Positions 1 through 9,836 of a DNA stretch of 64,000 nucleotides are shown piece by piece. The first letter of the stretch is position 1; every line of letters starts with the position of its first letter. The DNA comes from Gracilimonas sp. GTDB taxonomy: Bacteria; Bacteroidota; Rhodothermia; Balneolales; Balneolaceae. Location of the stretch: NCBI RefSeq assembly GCF_014762685.1, contig NZ_JABURM010000006.1, positions 1 through 64,000 of the forward strand, read 5' to 3'. The notes under the pieces were generated by a model. The model was not told where the DNA came from and did not search any database. It saw nothing but the letters and a program-made list of their open reading frames with translations. A program made the position numbers and the translations under genes.

Positions 1-51
1 CGTCCCCACGTTCACGTGTGGCTTATTCCGTTGAAAGGTCTCTTTTGCCAT
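1..51 (-). CDS. tuf: Elongation factor Tu, N-terminal 17 codons (cut by window edge)
   Basis: The first 51 bases read on the minus strand give an ATG-initiated peptide beginning MAKETFQRNKPHVNVGT, the typical EF-Tu N-terminus just before the GHVDHGKT P-loop. EF-Tu is the GTPase that delivers aminoacyl-tRNA to the ribosome. It lies 33 nt downstream of the fusA stop codon on the same strand, the usual rpsL-rpsG-fusA-tuf order, so it is probably co-transcribed. Everything after codon 17 is outside the window. Confidence 0.93.
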   Translation of the reverse strand, partial: MAKETFQRNKPHVNVGT

Positions 52-84
52 GATTCGTTAGTTTAGTCTTAGTGTTTAATTTCT

Positions 85-2226
85 TTATGATTGTTTTTCG
101 ATGATTTCCTGAGCAATTGCCTCTGGCACTTCTGTATAATCAAAAAATTCCATCGAATATACCGCACGACCCTGTGTCGCAGATCTCAAATCAGTTGAAT
201 AACCGAACATTTCAGATAACGGTACATGAGCTTTTACAACAGACCCTTCATTGTTAGAGTCCATGCTTTGCATAATTCCACGACGACTATTTAAGTCACC
301 GATTACATCACCCATATATTCTTCCGGAGTAATGATCTCTACTTTCATTACAGGCTCGAGTATTTTCGGCTTGGCTTTACGTGCTGAATTTCTGAATCCA
401 AGTTTAGCACAAAGCTCAAAACTCAATTGATCAGAATCAACATCGTGATAAGATCCATCATATAAACGGAAGCCTACATTTTCTACTGTATAATTAGCTT
501 GAATACCTGCATTAAGAGCTTCCTTGAAGCCCTTCATCACAGAAGGGATGAATTCACGAGGAATATTACCACCTACAATCTCATTAATAAAAATAAAGCC
601 TTCTTCGCGTGTAATACGATCTTCATTACCATCGTAATCCTCAAAATCTTCAATTGGACCAACTTCGAAGGAAATATCAGCAAACTTACCACGTCCACCG
701 GTCTGCTTCTTATAAATTTCACGGTGATCCACTTTCTTGGAGATAGTTTCACGGTAAGAAACCTGAGGAGCACCAACGTTTGCTTCAACTTTGAACTCAC
801 GCTTAAGTCGATCAACGATAATTTCAAGGTGAAGCTCACCCATGCCAGCAATAGTGGTCTGACCTGTTTCGTGATCAGTTTTAACCTGGAATGTCGGATC
901 TTCTTCTGCAAGCTTCTGAAGGCCGGTAGAAAGCTTTTCACTGTCTGCTTTCGTTTTTGGCTCTACCGCCAACTTAATTACAGGCTCGGGGAAAGTAATT
1001 TGCTCAAGAATTACCGGGTGATCAGGATCACATAAAGTATCACCTGTATGAACCTCTTTAATTCCGATAACAGCAGCAATATCTCCTGCCTGAATATAAT
1101 CTAAATCTTTCTTGTCGTTGGCGTGCATCTCAAGCAATCGCCCTACACGCTCTTTGTTTCCTGTAGAAGAGTTAAAGGTGTAGGAACCCTTCTCAAGTCT
1201 TCCGGAATAAACCCGAACAAAAGTCAACCTACCCACATAAGGGTCAGTCATAATTTTAAAAGCAAGAGCTGAGAAAGGCGCGTTAACATCCGGTGCCTTT
1301 TTAACTTCTTCTTCAGTTTCCGGATCAATACCTTTTACCGGAGGGATGTCTAATGGATTCGGCATGAAATCCAGCACTTTATCAAGCAGTACCTGAATTC
1401 CTTTATTCTTCAACGCCGTACCACACATCACAGGTGTAATATCCTTGGCGATTGTTGCCTCACGGATAGCACTTACAATTTCTTCTTCTGATATCTCTTC
1501 TTCCATGAGATATTTTTCCATGAGAGCTTCATCATAGTCTGCAATAGCCTCAAGCATCTTAACCCGATACTCATCCGCTTTTGCTTTTAGGTCTTCAGGA
1601 ATCTCCACTACATTATAAGTAGCGCCCAAAGACTCATCATCCCATACAATAGCTTCCATTTTAATCAAGTCAACAACACCTTGGAAATGCTCTTCAGCCC
1701 CAATAGGAATCTGAATAGGAATTGGGTTTGCACTCAATTTTTCATCAAGTTCTTTAACCACATTGTAGAAATCCGAACCGGTACGATCCATCTTATTAAC
1801 AAAGGCCATACATGGAACCTGATACTTGTTCGCCTGCCGCCATACAGTTTCTGACTGCGGCTGAACGGCCCCAACAGAATCAAGTACAAAAACAGCGCCA
1901 TCCAACACACGCAATGACCGCTCTACTTCAACGGTAAAGTCAACGTGGCCGGGAGTATCAATAATATTAATTCGGTGATCTTTCCAGATACAGTGAGTGG
2001 CAGCAGAAGTAATGGTGATACCGCGCTCTTGCTCTTGCTCCATCCAATCCATAGTAGCGGCACCATCGTGCACTTCACCCATACGGTGGCTGCGACCGGT
2101 ATAAAAAAGAATGCGCTCGGTCACGGTAGTTTTACCGGCATCAATATGCGCCATGATACCGATGTTCCGCGTGCGGCGAATCTTATCTAAAATTTTTGGA
2201 TCTGTTTTTGACTTCGTTTCGGACAT
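85..2226 (-). CDS. fusA: Elongation factor G
   Basis: Translocation GTPase of the ribosome, 713 aa from the ATG at 2226. The frame extends to a TTG at 2238, but the ATG start ([10 protein letters not shown]) is preferred. The G domain shows the P-loop AHIDAGKT (26-33), RGITI switch, DTPGH (90-94) and NKMD (144-147), followed by the domain II-V architecture typical of the 690-720 aa family. It follows rpsG by about 20 nt and precedes tuf, so it belongs to the str operon. No insertion or truncation is visible. Whether this copy serves both elongation and recycling cannot be told without knowing if a second fusA exists. Confidence 0.97.
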   Translation of the reverse strand: MSETKSKTDPKILDKIRRTRNIGIMAHIDAGKTTVTERILFYTGRSHRMGEVHDGAATMDWMEQEQERGITITSAATHCIWKDHRINIIDTPGHVDFTVEVERSLRVLDGAVFVLDSVGAVQPQSETVWRQANKYQVPCMAFVNKMDRTGSDFYNVVKELDEKLSANPIPIQIPIGAEEHFQGVVDLIKMEAIVWDDESLGATYNVVEIPEDLKAKADEYRVKMLEAIADYDEALMEKYLMEEEISEEEIVSAIREATIAKDITPVMCGTALKNKGIQVLLDKVLDFMPNPLDIPPVKGIDPETEEEVKKAPDVNAPFSALAFKIMTDPYVGRLTFVRVYSGRLEKGSYTFNSSTGNKERVGRLLEMHANDKKDLDYIQAGDIAAVIGIKEVHTGDTLCDPDHPVILEQITFPEPVIKLAVEPKTKADSEKLSTGLQKLAEEDPTFQVKTDHETGQTTIAGMGELHLEIIVDRLKREFKVEANVGAPQVSYRETISKKVDHREIYKKQTGGRGKFADISFEVGPIEDFEDYDGNEDRITREEGFIFINEIVGGNIPREFIPSVMKGFKEALNAGIQANYTVENVGFRLYDGSYHDVDSDQLSFELCAKLGFRNSARKAKPKILEPVMKVEIITPEEYMGDVIGDLNSRRGIMQSMDSNNEGSVVKAHVPLSEMFGYSTDLRSATQGRAVYSMEFFDYTEVPEAIAQEIIEKQS

Positions 2227-2247
2227 AATACTTTTCAATAAACTTCT

Positions 2248-2715
2248 TTAGAATCTAAAATGAGCAAATGCTTTGTTAGCGTCTGCCATGCGATGCGTTT
2301 CATCTTTCTTGCGAACGGCACCACCTTCATTGTTGGATGCATCAATCAATTCTCTTGAAAGACGAATTGACATCGACTTATCATTCCTGGAACGAGCAGC
2401 TCTTATAAGCCACCTCATTCCCAATGCTGTTCCTCTTTCCTGCCGAACCTCAATGGGCACTTGATAAGTGGCCCCACCAACACGTCGAGACTTAACCTCT
2501 ACAACCGGTGTTGTGTTCTGCAGCGCGTTGCGGAATACATCGATTCCGGTTTCGCCTGTTTTTTCTTCAATAACTTCAAATGCCTGATATACAATTTTGC
2601 GAGCTACATTCTTTTTACCGTCTCGCATCAGGTTATTCACGAACCGAGTTACCAGCTTATCCGAAAATATTGGATCCGCTTGTACATCTCGTTTTTCTGC
2701 TGTTTTTCTACGCAT
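2248..2715 (-). CDS. rpsG: 30S ribosomal protein S7
   Basis: Primary 16S rRNA binding protein that nucleates assembly of the 30S head. 155 aa, the normal bacterial length, with the characteristic start MRRKTAEKRDVQADP, the motif LVTRFVNNLMRDGKK and the conserved VGGATYQVPIEVR segment, ending in KAFAHFRF. It sits 26 nt after rpsL and upstream of fusA on the minus strand, as in the canonical str operon. In E. coli S7 represses this operon translationally; no equivalent operator structure was identified here. Confidence 0.97.
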   Translation of the reverse strand: MRRKTAEKRDVQADPIFSDKLVTRFVNNLMRDGKKNVARKIVYQAFEVIEEKTGETGIDVFRNALQNTTPVVEVKSRRVGGATYQVPIEVRQERGTALGMRWLIRAARSRNDKSMSIRLSRELIDASNNEGGAVRKKDETHRMADANKAFAHFRF

Positions 2716-2741
2716 GCTCGATTAATCTTAATTTCTTAATG

Positions 2742-3116
2742 TTACCCTTTTGGCCTCTTGGTGCCATACAGACTACGGCTTTGAGTTCTTCCCTCAACAC
2801 CTGCTGTATCTAATGTTCCTCTAATAATATGGTATCGAACACCGGGTAAATCTTTAACCTTACCCCCACGGATCAATACAATACTATGTTCCTGCAAGTT
2901 ATGACCTTCACCAGGAATGTAAGCCGAAACTTCAATCCCGTTAGTCAAACGTACACGAGCTACTTTACGCAAAGCCGAGTTAGGCTTTTTGGGCGTAGTT
3001 GTATAAACGCGAGTACAGACACCACGCTTCTGCGGACAATTTTGCAATGCAGGAGCAGTTGTCTTACTTACTTTACTTTTTCTACCTTTTCGTATGAGTT
3101 GTTGTATAGTTGGCAC
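2742..3116 (-). CDS. rpsL: 30S ribosomal protein S12
   Basis: Decoding-centre protein of the small subunit, 124 aa, starting with GTG ([13 protein letters not shown]). The loops that determine streptomycin response, [10 protein letters not shown] (about 41-50) and [13 protein letters not shown] (about 84-96), carry the wild-type lysines, so the sequence shows no classical rpsL streptomycin-resistance change. It is the first gene of the str operon and has a good Bacteroidota-type promoter about 40 nt upstream. Confidence 0.97.
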   Translation of the reverse strand: MPTIQQLIRKGRKSKVSKTTAPALQNCPQKRGVCTRVYTTTPKKPNSALRKVARVRLTNGIEVSAYIPGEGHNLQEHSIVLIRGGKVKDLPGVRYHIIRGTLDTAGVEGRTQSRSLYGTKRPKG

Positions 3117-3156
3117 TGTTCAATTATTTGGTTATTGCCATCGAATCGAGAGCTTG

Positions 3157-3188
3157 CAAATATAGGGAACGTTACAGCACGAATGCAA
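3157..3188 (-). promoter_or_regulatory. Promoter of the rpsL-rpsG-fusA-tuf operon
   Basis: On the minus strand a TTG (3188-3186) is followed after 21 nt by TATATTTG (3164-3157), matching the Bacteroidota -33 TTG / -7 TAnnTTTG consensus. The start codon of rpsL lies about 40 nt downstream. Assigned by consensus only. Confidence 0.6.
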
Positions 3189-3259
3189 AATATTTATGTG
3201 AATTATTTCTTTAATTTTCTATATACCTCTTGGATACCCACTCGGACTAAAAATGAACC

Positions 3260-5377
3260 TTGAATTTCGGTCTTTATGTTATAGATCGATATATAACTTT
3301 ATATCAGTTGAAAATTTCAGATTTATCTAATTTAAGTTCCAAAAGGCTTGAAGCACTGAGCAGTGAAGGCATACAAACTGTCGACGATTTACTAAACTTT
3401 TTTCCAAGACGCTATCTTGACCGAAGTAATACTCAAAAGATTAAGTATTTAGCAGGATCGGGAGAAGAAGTTACTGTAGCAGGCAAAGTCACCGGCATCA
3501 CTATGGCCGGTTATGGGAAAAAGAAGCGACTTGAAGTTTTTATCAGTGATGGAAGCGGAAGTGTGAAGGGAGTTTGGTTTCGGGGAGTCGGCTACTTCAG
3601 TAAATATTTTAAGGAAGGAGAAACCGTTGCTTTCTTTGGTCAAGCCAAACGATATGGGAAATCTATTTCCATCGCTCATCCGGAGGTTGATAAAATCTCA
3701 TCGGAAGGTGATTTGGATTCGTTCTCCCGAATTTTCCCCATTTACCCCGGAAGTAAGGCTTTGAGCAAAGCCCGAATTACCAGCAAACTTGTTCAAAACT
3801 GGATGGAGCAAATTCTTAGGAAAAAGACCGCGTCTGAGTTTTTACCTGAAGCGTTGATTTCTGAGATGAATTTCCCTCAACGCCAGGAAGCCTACCGTAT
3901 GATTCATTTCCCGGAATCTCATAATGAACACAAAAAAGCACTCAATCGATTTAAGTTCGAAGAGCTTTTCCTGTTTGAGCTGAGCATGGAAAAAATTAAC
4001 TACACGATAAAAGAAAGAGCCAACGGACATGTTTTTAAGGAAACCGGGAACTATACTTCGAAATACTTTAATGAGCTGTTGCCGTTTACGCTAACTGACG
4101 GGCAAAAGTCAGCACTTGCTGAAATTAAAAATGATGTGCGTTCCGGGAAGCAGATGAATCGTTTAATTCAGGGTGACGTAGGTGCGGGAAAAACTATTGT
4201 AGCTATCGGCGCTATGCTGATGGCACTGGACAACGGGTACCAGGCAGCCTTCCTTGCCCCTACCGAAATACTTGCCGAACAGCATTACCGAACTTTATCT
4301 GAACACCTCAAAGAATTATATATAAATGTTCGATTACTCATCGGATCACAAAAAAAAGCCTTGCGGACAGATATTCTCACTGATGCAGAAGGAGGAAATG
4401 CACAAATCATAGTAGGTACTCATGCCATCATTCAAGATGAGGTAAGATTTCATAACCTGGGATTAGCTGTGATAGACGAACAGCATCGTTTTGGAGTAAA
4501 ACAGCGAGCGGATTTATTAAACAAGGGAAATCACCCGCATATGCTGGTAATGAGTGCAACCCCGATCCCCCGATCACTCGCCATGACCGTTTATGCAGAT
4601 CTGGATGTTTCAATTATCCGGGATTTACCCGCCGGACGAAAGCCTATAAAAACTGCCATCCGGTCGAATAAAAAGCGGGAAGATGTTATGAACTTTGTGC
4701 AGCAAGAGGTAGAGGACGGTGGTCAGGTTTACGTAGTTTATCCTTTGGTAGAAGAATCTGAAGCGCTGGATTTGAAAGATGCCACGGCCGGTTTTGAGAA
4801 ATTGAAGAAGCGTTTTCCAGAATTTAAAGTTGGATTGCTTCACGGGAGAATGAAAACCGATGAAAAGGATGAAGTGATGAAAGCATTCATTAATAATGAA
4901 ATCCAGATATTGGTTTCCACTACCATTATTGAAGTTGGGGTTGATGTACCCAATGCTTCAGTTATGATTATTGAACATGCCGAACGGTTCGGGCTTTCTC
5001 AATTACACCAGTTACGGGGAAGAATCGGGCGCGGTGAACGCCAAAGCTACTGCATCCTGATGCCGGATGTTAAGGTGAGTAAGTCGGGGGCTGTAAGGCT
5101 GAAAACCATGGAAGAAACTACCGATGGGTTTCGTATTGCTGAAGCCGACCTACAACTTCGCGGGCCGGGCGATTTCCTTGGCACCAAACAAAGCGGACTT
5201 CCTGATTTTAAGTTTGCAGATATTGTTGAAGATCAGTTTCTGCTGACTCAGGCTAAAGAAAAAGCAAAAGAATTGCTCGGTGAAGACCCGCAGCTTCAAT
5301 CTACTGAAAACAAGGAACTTGCAGATGTATTTATGCCCTACTTTAAAGAGAAGGAAGGGTTTTATGGATTGGGCTGA
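3260..5377 (+). CDS. recG: ATP-dependent DNA helicase RecG
   Basis: Branched-DNA helicase that reverses stalled forks and processes recombination intermediates. It has an N-terminal wedge/OB domain (SEGIQTVDDLLNFFPRRYLDR, then an OB fold), Walker A GDVGAGKT (305-312), Walker B DEQH (406-409), SATPIPRS, and helicase C-terminal motifs ending in QLRGRIGRG. Numbering is from the TTG at 3260 (705 aa). An in-frame TTG at 3308 gives 689 aa beginning MKISDLSNLSSKRLEAL, which fits the family N-terminus better and may be the real start. Divergent from rpsL, convergent with typA. Confidence 0.94.
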   Translation: MNFGLYVIDRYITLYQLKISDLSNLSSKRLEALSSEGIQTVDDLLNFFPRRYLDRSNTQKIKYLAGSGEEVTVAGKVTGITMAGYGKKKRLEVFISDGSGSVKGVWFRGVGYFSKYFKEGETVAFFGQAKRYGKSISIAHPEVDKISSEGDLDSFSRIFPIYPGSKALSKARITSKLVQNWMEQILRKKTASEFLPEALISEMNFPQRQEAYRMIHFPESHNEHKKALNRFKFEELFLFELSMEKINYTIKERANGHVFKETGNYTSKYFNELLPFTLTDGQKSALAEIKNDVRSGKQMNRLIQGDVGAGKTIVAIGAMLMALDNGYQAAFLAPTEILAEQHYRTLSEHLKELYINVRLLIGSQKKALRTDILTDAEGGNAQIIVGTHAIIQDEVRFHNLGLAVIDEQHRFGVKQRADLLNKGNHPHMLVMSATPIPRSLAMTVYADLDVSIIRDLPAGRKPIKTAIRSNKKREDVMNFVQQEVEDGGQVYVVYPLVEESEALDLKDATAGFEKLKKRFPEFKVGLLHGRMKTDEKDEVMKAFINNEIQILVSTTIIEVGVDVPNASVMIIEHAERFGLSQLHQLRGRIGRGERQSYCILMPDVKVSKSGAVRLKTMEETTDGFRIAEADLQLRGPGDFLGTKQSGLPDFKFADIVEDQFLLTQAKEKAKELLGEDPQLQSTENKELADVFMPYFKEKEGFYGLG

Positions 5378-5388
5378 TCAATGATTTT

Positions 5389-5430
5389 AATTTTAATAAA
5401 ATATTATGACCAGATTATTCTATTAAAATT
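5389..5430. other. AT-only inverted repeat between convergent recG and typA
   Basis: AATTTTAATA (5389-5398) and TATTAAAATT (5421-5430) are a perfect 10-bp inverted repeat around a 22-nt loop, in the 73 bp between the two converging genes. It may act as a weak bidirectional terminator, but it has no GC pairs and no clear T-run, so the assignment is tentative. Confidence 0.25.
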
Positions 5431-5450
5431 TCTCATTTAACATTACCCTC

Positions 5451-7271
5451 TTAAACCCCGGCCTTTTTCTTCTCTGCTCTCTTGCGGTCGTTATGATCGA
5501 GGAAAGTCTTCCGGAGGCGGAGGGCTTTCGGTGTCACTTCCAGTAACTCATCATTGTCGATGAACTCAATACATTGTTCCAGGCTCAATTTTCTGGCCTG
5601 ACTGATTTTCACAGAATCTGAAGTCTGAGTAGCACGGTGATTGGTCAGGTTCTTTTTCTTAACCACATTTACTACCATATCGTCACTGCGCTTATTGACC
5701 CCAACAACCTGCCCCATATAAACTGGATCTCCAGGTTCTACAAAGAATTCTCCGCGATCCTGAACACCTTCCAGGGCATACCCGGTAACATCGCCTTGCT
5801 CAAGTGCAATCAATGCACCGCGATTTCTCCCGGGAATTTCACCGGCATACGGTTCATAGCCATCAAACTGCTGGTGCATGATTCCGGTTCCCCGGGTTTC
5901 CGTCAGCATCTCACCACGGAAACCGATCAGTCCCCGCGAAGGCACCCTAAACTGAATTCGGTTATTTTCGCCTTCCTGGCTCATGGAAGTCATGATCCCT
6001 TTTCTCTTTTGGAGATTATCAATCACCCGATTACTGTAGTCGGTTTGAACGTCCACGACCACTTCCTCAACCGGCTCGTGCACAACCCCATCCACTTCTT
6101 TGAAAAGTACTTCCGGACGAGATACGGAAAACTCAAACCCTTCACGACGCATCGTCTCAATCAAAATAGCCATCTGTAATTCACCGCGGCCGGATACTTT
6201 GTAGATATCAGGACTCTCAGTCGGTTCAACCCGCATGGCTACATTGGTTCGAACTTCTTTATTCAGCCGGTCTTTTAGCTGGTTCGAAGTCACATAATCT
6301 CCTTCTTTACCTGCAAACGGAGAATTGTTCACCCGGAAATACATCGCAATAGTGGGCTTGTCCAAATCCACGTATTCAAGCGGCTTCATATCCGCAGTAT
6401 CGGTTAAAGTATCTCCGACATTTACTTCTTCATACCCGGCTAACGCAATAATATCACCGGCTACTGCAGTTTCAACCGGCTCACGTTGCAATCCGTTAAA
6501 AGTGTACAATTTGGTAGCCCGGGCTTTTTCTTTCACCTTGCCTTTTCCATCCATCAAGGCCACTTCCTGCCCTATTTTGATAGTACCCTGCTCAATTCGG
6601 CCTACGGCAATTCGACCAACATAATCATTCCAGTCGATGCTGCTTACCAGCATTTTAAATTTTTCATCCGTTTTTTGCTCGGGAGCCGGAACGTGTTCCA
6701 CAATTTTATCCAAAAGCGGAGCTAAATTTTCATCTTCGTCTTCCAGGTTTGTTTTGGCAATACCATTTACAGCTACGGCATACAATACCGGAAAATCAAG
6801 CTGCTCGTTAGTAGCATCCAACATCACAAAGAGGTCAAAAATCTCATCCAACACAGCATCAGGGCGTGCATCTTTACGGTCAATTTTGTTAATCACTACA
6901 ATAGGACGATACCCCAGGCTTAGTGATTTTCTCAAAACAAATTTTGTTTGGGGAAGCGGACCTTCTGCGGCATCAACGAGCAGAATTACCCCGTTCACCA
7001 TTTTCAGAATACGTTCTACTTCACCGCCAAAGTCAGCGTGACCCGGAGTATCCACGATATTTATTTTCGTGCCATTCCAGTTTACAGCTGTGTTTTTGGA
7101 ACTGATGGTGATTCCGCGTTCTTTTTCCAGATCTCCGGAATCCATCACCCGGTCTTCTACTTGTTGGTTCTCTCTAAACGTTCCGCTCTGTTTTAGAATC
7201 TGATCTACGAGCGTAGTTTTGCCATGATCTACGTGAGCGATAATGGCGATATTTCTTAGTTCTTGTGACAT
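5451..7271 (-). CDS. typA: Ribosome-associated GTPase TypA/BipA
   Basis: Translational GTPase of the EF-G/LepA superfamily that acts on 50S assembly and stress adaptation. 606 aa, standard length. P-loop AHVDHGKT (12-19), RGITIS switch, [20 protein letters not shown], and the BipA-specific C-terminal part ([32 protein letters not shown]). Single-gene unit: the upstream 200 bp separate it from the carbonic anhydrase gene, which has its own terminator. It is convergent with recG. Confidence 0.96.
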   Translation of the reverse strand: MSQELRNIAIIAHVDHGKTTLVDQILKQSGTFRENQQVEDRVMDSGDLEKERGITISSKNTAVNWNGTKINIVDTPGHADFGGEVERILKMVNGVILLVDAAEGPLPQTKFVLRKSLSLGYRPIVVINKIDRKDARPDAVLDEIFDLFVMLDATNEQLDFPVLYAVAVNGIAKTNLEDEDENLAPLLDKIVEHVPAPEQKTDEKFKMLVSSIDWNDYVGRIAVGRIEQGTIKIGQEVALMDGKGKVKEKARATKLYTFNGLQREPVETAVAGDIIALAGYEEVNVGDTLTDTADMKPLEYVDLDKPTIAMYFRVNNSPFAGKEGDYVTSNQLKDRLNKEVRTNVAMRVEPTESPDIYKVSGRGELQMAILIETMRREGFEFSVSRPEVLFKEVDGVVHEPVEEVVVDVQTDYSNRVIDNLQKRKGIMTSMSQEGENNRIQFRVPSRGLIGFRGEMLTETRGTGIMHQQFDGYEPYAGEIPGRNRGALIALEQGDVTGYALEGVQDRGEFFVEPGDPVYMGQVVGVNKRSDDMVVNVVKKKNLTNHRATQTSDSVKISQARKLSLEQCIEFIDNDELLEVTPKALRLRKTFLDHNDRKRAEKKKAGV

Positions 7272-7438
7272 TACAATATTGAATTAGGATGAAATTCTCT
7301 TCTTGAATACAACAGTTAGTGCGGCTTCACCGCCTCAAATACGTTTAATCAGAAAAGTTGCAAGCCTTAAATATACGGCTATTTTCACCAAATACTTACT
7401 AATAAAACATAATTTAATTTTGATCTTTTTAATTGAAC

Positions 7439-7464
7439 AAAAAAAAGAGAGCCCGAAAGCTCCC
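7439..7464 (-). terminator. Intrinsic terminator of the carbonic anhydrase gene
   Basis: On the minus strand a 6-bp stem GGGAGC / GCTCTC (one G-U pair) with a TTTCGG loop is followed by eight T residues. It begins 8 nt after the stop codon of the carbonic anhydrase gene. Confidence 0.75.
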
Positions 7465-7471
7465 TTTTACT

Positions 7472-8215
7472 TTAATCCAAAAAAGTAACCCTGCCCGTTT
7501 CTAAATCATAAAAAGCACCGGCTATAACTACGTCTCCGTTACGTTCTAATTCAGCGATGACTGGGCTTTTTTTCCGCATCTCCTTCATGGTATGACGAAC
7601 ATTGTTTTTGACAACTTCGGTAACAAATTCTTCATTTGAAGTAGATCGATCTCCCTCAAAGTTAGCGGTCATTTCTACGGCCGGTTTGATTTTATCCAGC
7701 ATCGTTGTGATGTTACCCATTTCAACGTTATCTATAGCTGCTTTTACAGCACCACAACTCTTATGGCCCATAATAACCACTACTTTTGAGCCGGCAACGG
7801 CTGTCCCAAACTCTGTACTTCCCAGAATGTCTTCGTTCACAAAATTTCCGGCTACCCGGGCAACAAAGATATCACCAACGCCTTTATCGAATACATGTTC
7901 CACAGGAACGCGGCTGTCGATACAGGAGATGATCACAGCTTCAGGATACTGACCTCCAGCTGTTGCTTTCACCTGGGCTTTGTAGTCTCTGGGAGTCAAA
8001 CTATTATTTACGAATCGCTCATTTCCTTCTTTCAAATTTTGAAGAATTTGATCAGGCGTCAGCTTTTCCTGTGATTCACTGGTTAAAACTTGGTCCGAAA
8101 GTGCTTCGTTATTATTCATTTTTTGAGATGTTTCCTTTTTGGGGCATGCTGTTAATAAAATGGTAAATACAACAGATGCGATGGTTATTGTGTTTTTTAA
8201 AATTCGATATTTCAT
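7472..8215 (-). CDS. Beta-carbonic anhydrase, exported lipoprotein
   Basis: Zinc enzyme for reversible CO2 hydration. The ATG at 8215 is chosen (247 aa) because it starts a lipoprotein signal: MKYRILKNTI, hydrophobic stretch, lipobox LTAC (21-24). The mature part has all beta-class ligands: Cys98 and the Asp100-Arg102 dyad in SCIDSR, then His151 and Cys154 in GHKSCG. Beta-carbonic anhydrases are usually cytoplasmic, so a lipidated copy facing the periplasm is notable. It stands alone with its own terminator. A role in bicarbonate capture or pH handling at the cell surface is inferred. Confidence 0.88.
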   Translation of the reverse strand: MKYRILKNTITIASVVFTILLTACPKKETSQKMNNNEALSDQVLTSESQEKLTPDQILQNLKEGNERFVNNSLTPRDYKAQVKATAGGQYPEAVIISCIDSRVPVEHVFDKGVGDIFVARVAGNFVNEDILGSTEFGTAVAGSKVVVIMGHKSCGAVKAAIDNVEMGNITTMLDKIKPAVEMTANFEGDRSTSNEEFVTEVVKNNVRHTMKEMRKKSPVIAELERNGDVVIAGAFYDLETGRVTFLD

Positions 8216-8383
8216 GGTCTTATAATTATCAATTGGTAGATACATTTATGCCATTAGAGGATCCTAAACCCTTATCCTTTTCTCCGCTATATTTAAAAAG
8301 ACACTACCCGGTTTTTTGAATATAGAAATGCTTCTAGCAGCTAAGACTGTACGGAGATCATGGCGAAAATTATTAACGGGCGA

Positions 8384-8683
8384 TCATACCATGTCTGGCG
8401 GGGGAGATAAGACCTGTGCAACTATAAGTTCTAATTCTGACTTAAGCCTTTTATGGTATTTAATATCCGTAAAGTCACGGATATTAAAGCTCTTTTCATA
8501 TTCAATTTCGTCTTCGCTTCCAGATTCTTCTGCGAGATCAGTTATAGGCATTGATGTCATTCCGGACACAACAGCAATTGGAGATGCCGGTATAAGCCAG
8601 TCAAATTCGTGCATCATTGAAAACGCAATGAATAACGCTGCTGATAAAAGAACCAATATGTATTTACGTGAACAGGTTTTCAT
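8384..8683 (-). CDS. Small secreted or membrane-anchored hypothetical protein
   Basis: Unrecognised 99 aa protein from the ATG at 8683 (an earlier ATG at 8707 would add 8 residues). It begins MKTCSRKYILVLLSAALFIA, a signal peptide or N-terminal anchor, followed by an acidic stretch (AEESGSEDEIEYEKS) and a basic, helical tail. The signal-like start and the position in a gap between the carbonic anhydrase and the divergent cation antiporter favour this strand over the similar-length frame on the plus strand, but evidence for a real gene is moderate. No function is proposed. Confidence 0.45.
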   Translation of the reverse strand: MKTCSRKYILVLLSAALFIAFSMMHEFDWLIPASPIAVVSGMTSMPITDLAEESGSEDEIEYEKSFNIRDFTDIKYHKRLKSELELIVAQVLSPPPDMV

Positions 8684-8769
8684 CGTAGAATAATTTCCAG
8701 ATACCAACTCAGGTTGAGAAACGACCGTTCCAAAATTAAAAACTATTTAGAAACTATCCTACTCTCGTT

Positions 8770-8777
8770 TATCTTTG
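8770..8777 (+). promoter_or_regulatory. -7 element of the cation antiporter gene
   Basis: TATCTTTG matches the Bacteroidota -7 consensus TAnnTTTG 29 nt before the start codon at 8806; the -33 TTG is not clear. Confidence 0.45.
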
Positions 8778-8805
8778 GACCGTCATTTAACTCTAATTCA
8801 GTGGT

Positions 8806-9762
8806 ATGCTCATTCCCATTCTCTGGCTCATTATTGGGCTTTTGCTGCTTATTAAAGGTGCTGATTGGCTTGTAAACGGAGCCTCTGCGCTCGCTAAGAA
8901 ATTCAATGTTCCTGATCTAGCTATCGGACTTACCGTCGTTGCCTTTGGAACTTCTGCTCCTGAATTGGTGGTAAATGTGATGGGGAGTATCGAAGGTCAT
9001 CACGAGATTGTTTTCGCCAATATCATCGGAAGTAATAATTTTAATCTTTTAGTGATTTTAGGAATTTCGGGAATGATAACACCACTTGTTGTTCATTCAA
9101 GTACGGTATGGAAGGAGATCCCACTATCACTGTTTGCCGCAATTTTACTTTTCATACTTGCCAATGACTTTTGGTCGCCTGATTCTTTTACCGTATCCCG
9201 GATTGATGGCGTGATATTTCTTCTGCTTTTTTGCGGCTTTCTTTTCTATGTATATAAGCAACTATCTTCGGATTCAGCGGAAATTGAAACACCGGAAAAA
9301 CCTTATTCTCAGATCAAGATCTGGAGCTTTATCATTCTTGGGCTGGCCGGGCTCGTTTTAGGCGGAAGGTTGGTTGTAAATAATGCAATCGAGATTGCAA
9401 CTGTTCTTGGTTTAAGTGAAAAGATCATTGGCTTAACGATCATTGCTGCCGGTACTTCCCTACCCGAGCTTGCTACCTCCATTGTAGCAGCTATGCGTAA
9501 GAATGTGGACATTGCCGTTGGGAATATTGTCGGTTCCAATATCTTCAATATCTTTCTCATTCTTGGGGTGAGTTCACTTGTAAATCCAATTCACTACAAT
9601 CCATCCTTCAACTCTGAAATGTATCTACTGGGTGGCGGAACGCTGCTGCTTTACATCGGGATGTTTACCGGACAAAAGAGAAAACTCGATCGCTGGGAAG
9701 CTGCACTATTATTGATCGCTTTTTTAGCTTACACCGGTTACTTAGTGATGCAAGAGTTGTAA
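8806..9762 (+). CDS. Calcium/sodium antiporter (CaCA superfamily, YrbG-like)
   Basis: Inner-membrane cation/Ca2+ exchanger of 318 aa with about ten hydrophobic segments. The two inverted alpha-repeats are visible: FGTSAPELVVNVMGS near residue 45 with NIIGSNNFNL after it, and AGTSLPELATSIVAA near residue 221 with GNIVGSNIFNI after it. The GTSxPE and GSNxFN signatures are those of the NCX/YrbG family and line the ion path. Probably monocistronic, with a TATCTTTG promoter element 29 nt upstream. Whether the counter-ion is Na+, K+ or H+ cannot be read from sequence. Confidence 0.92.
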   Translation: MLIPILWLIIGLLLLIKGADWLVNGASALAKKFNVPDLAIGLTVVAFGTSAPELVVNVMGSIEGHHEIVFANIIGSNNFNLLVILGISGMITPLVVHSSTVWKEIPLSLFAAILLFILANDFWSPDSFTVSRIDGVIFLLLFCGFLFYVYKQLSSDSAEIETPEKPYSQIKIWSFIILGLAGLVLGGRLVVNNAIEIATVLGLSEKIIGLTIIAAGTSLPELATSIVAAMRKNVDIAVGNIVGSNIFNIFLILGVSSLVNPIHYNPSFNSEMYLLGGGTLLLYIGMFTGQKRKLDRWEAALLLIAFLAYTGYLVMQEL

Positions 9763-9836
9763 ATTTCCCACTTCATTTTTCTGATCGCTCTCAGATGTTT
9801 ACTTTACAAATTCATTTTTAAAAATCATCCGACATC

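Noticed and set aside
8316-8693. Plus-strand open frame of 125 codons opposite the small hypothetical gene
   Set aside because: No signal, domain or neighbour supports it, while the minus-strand frame starts with a signal-like segment.
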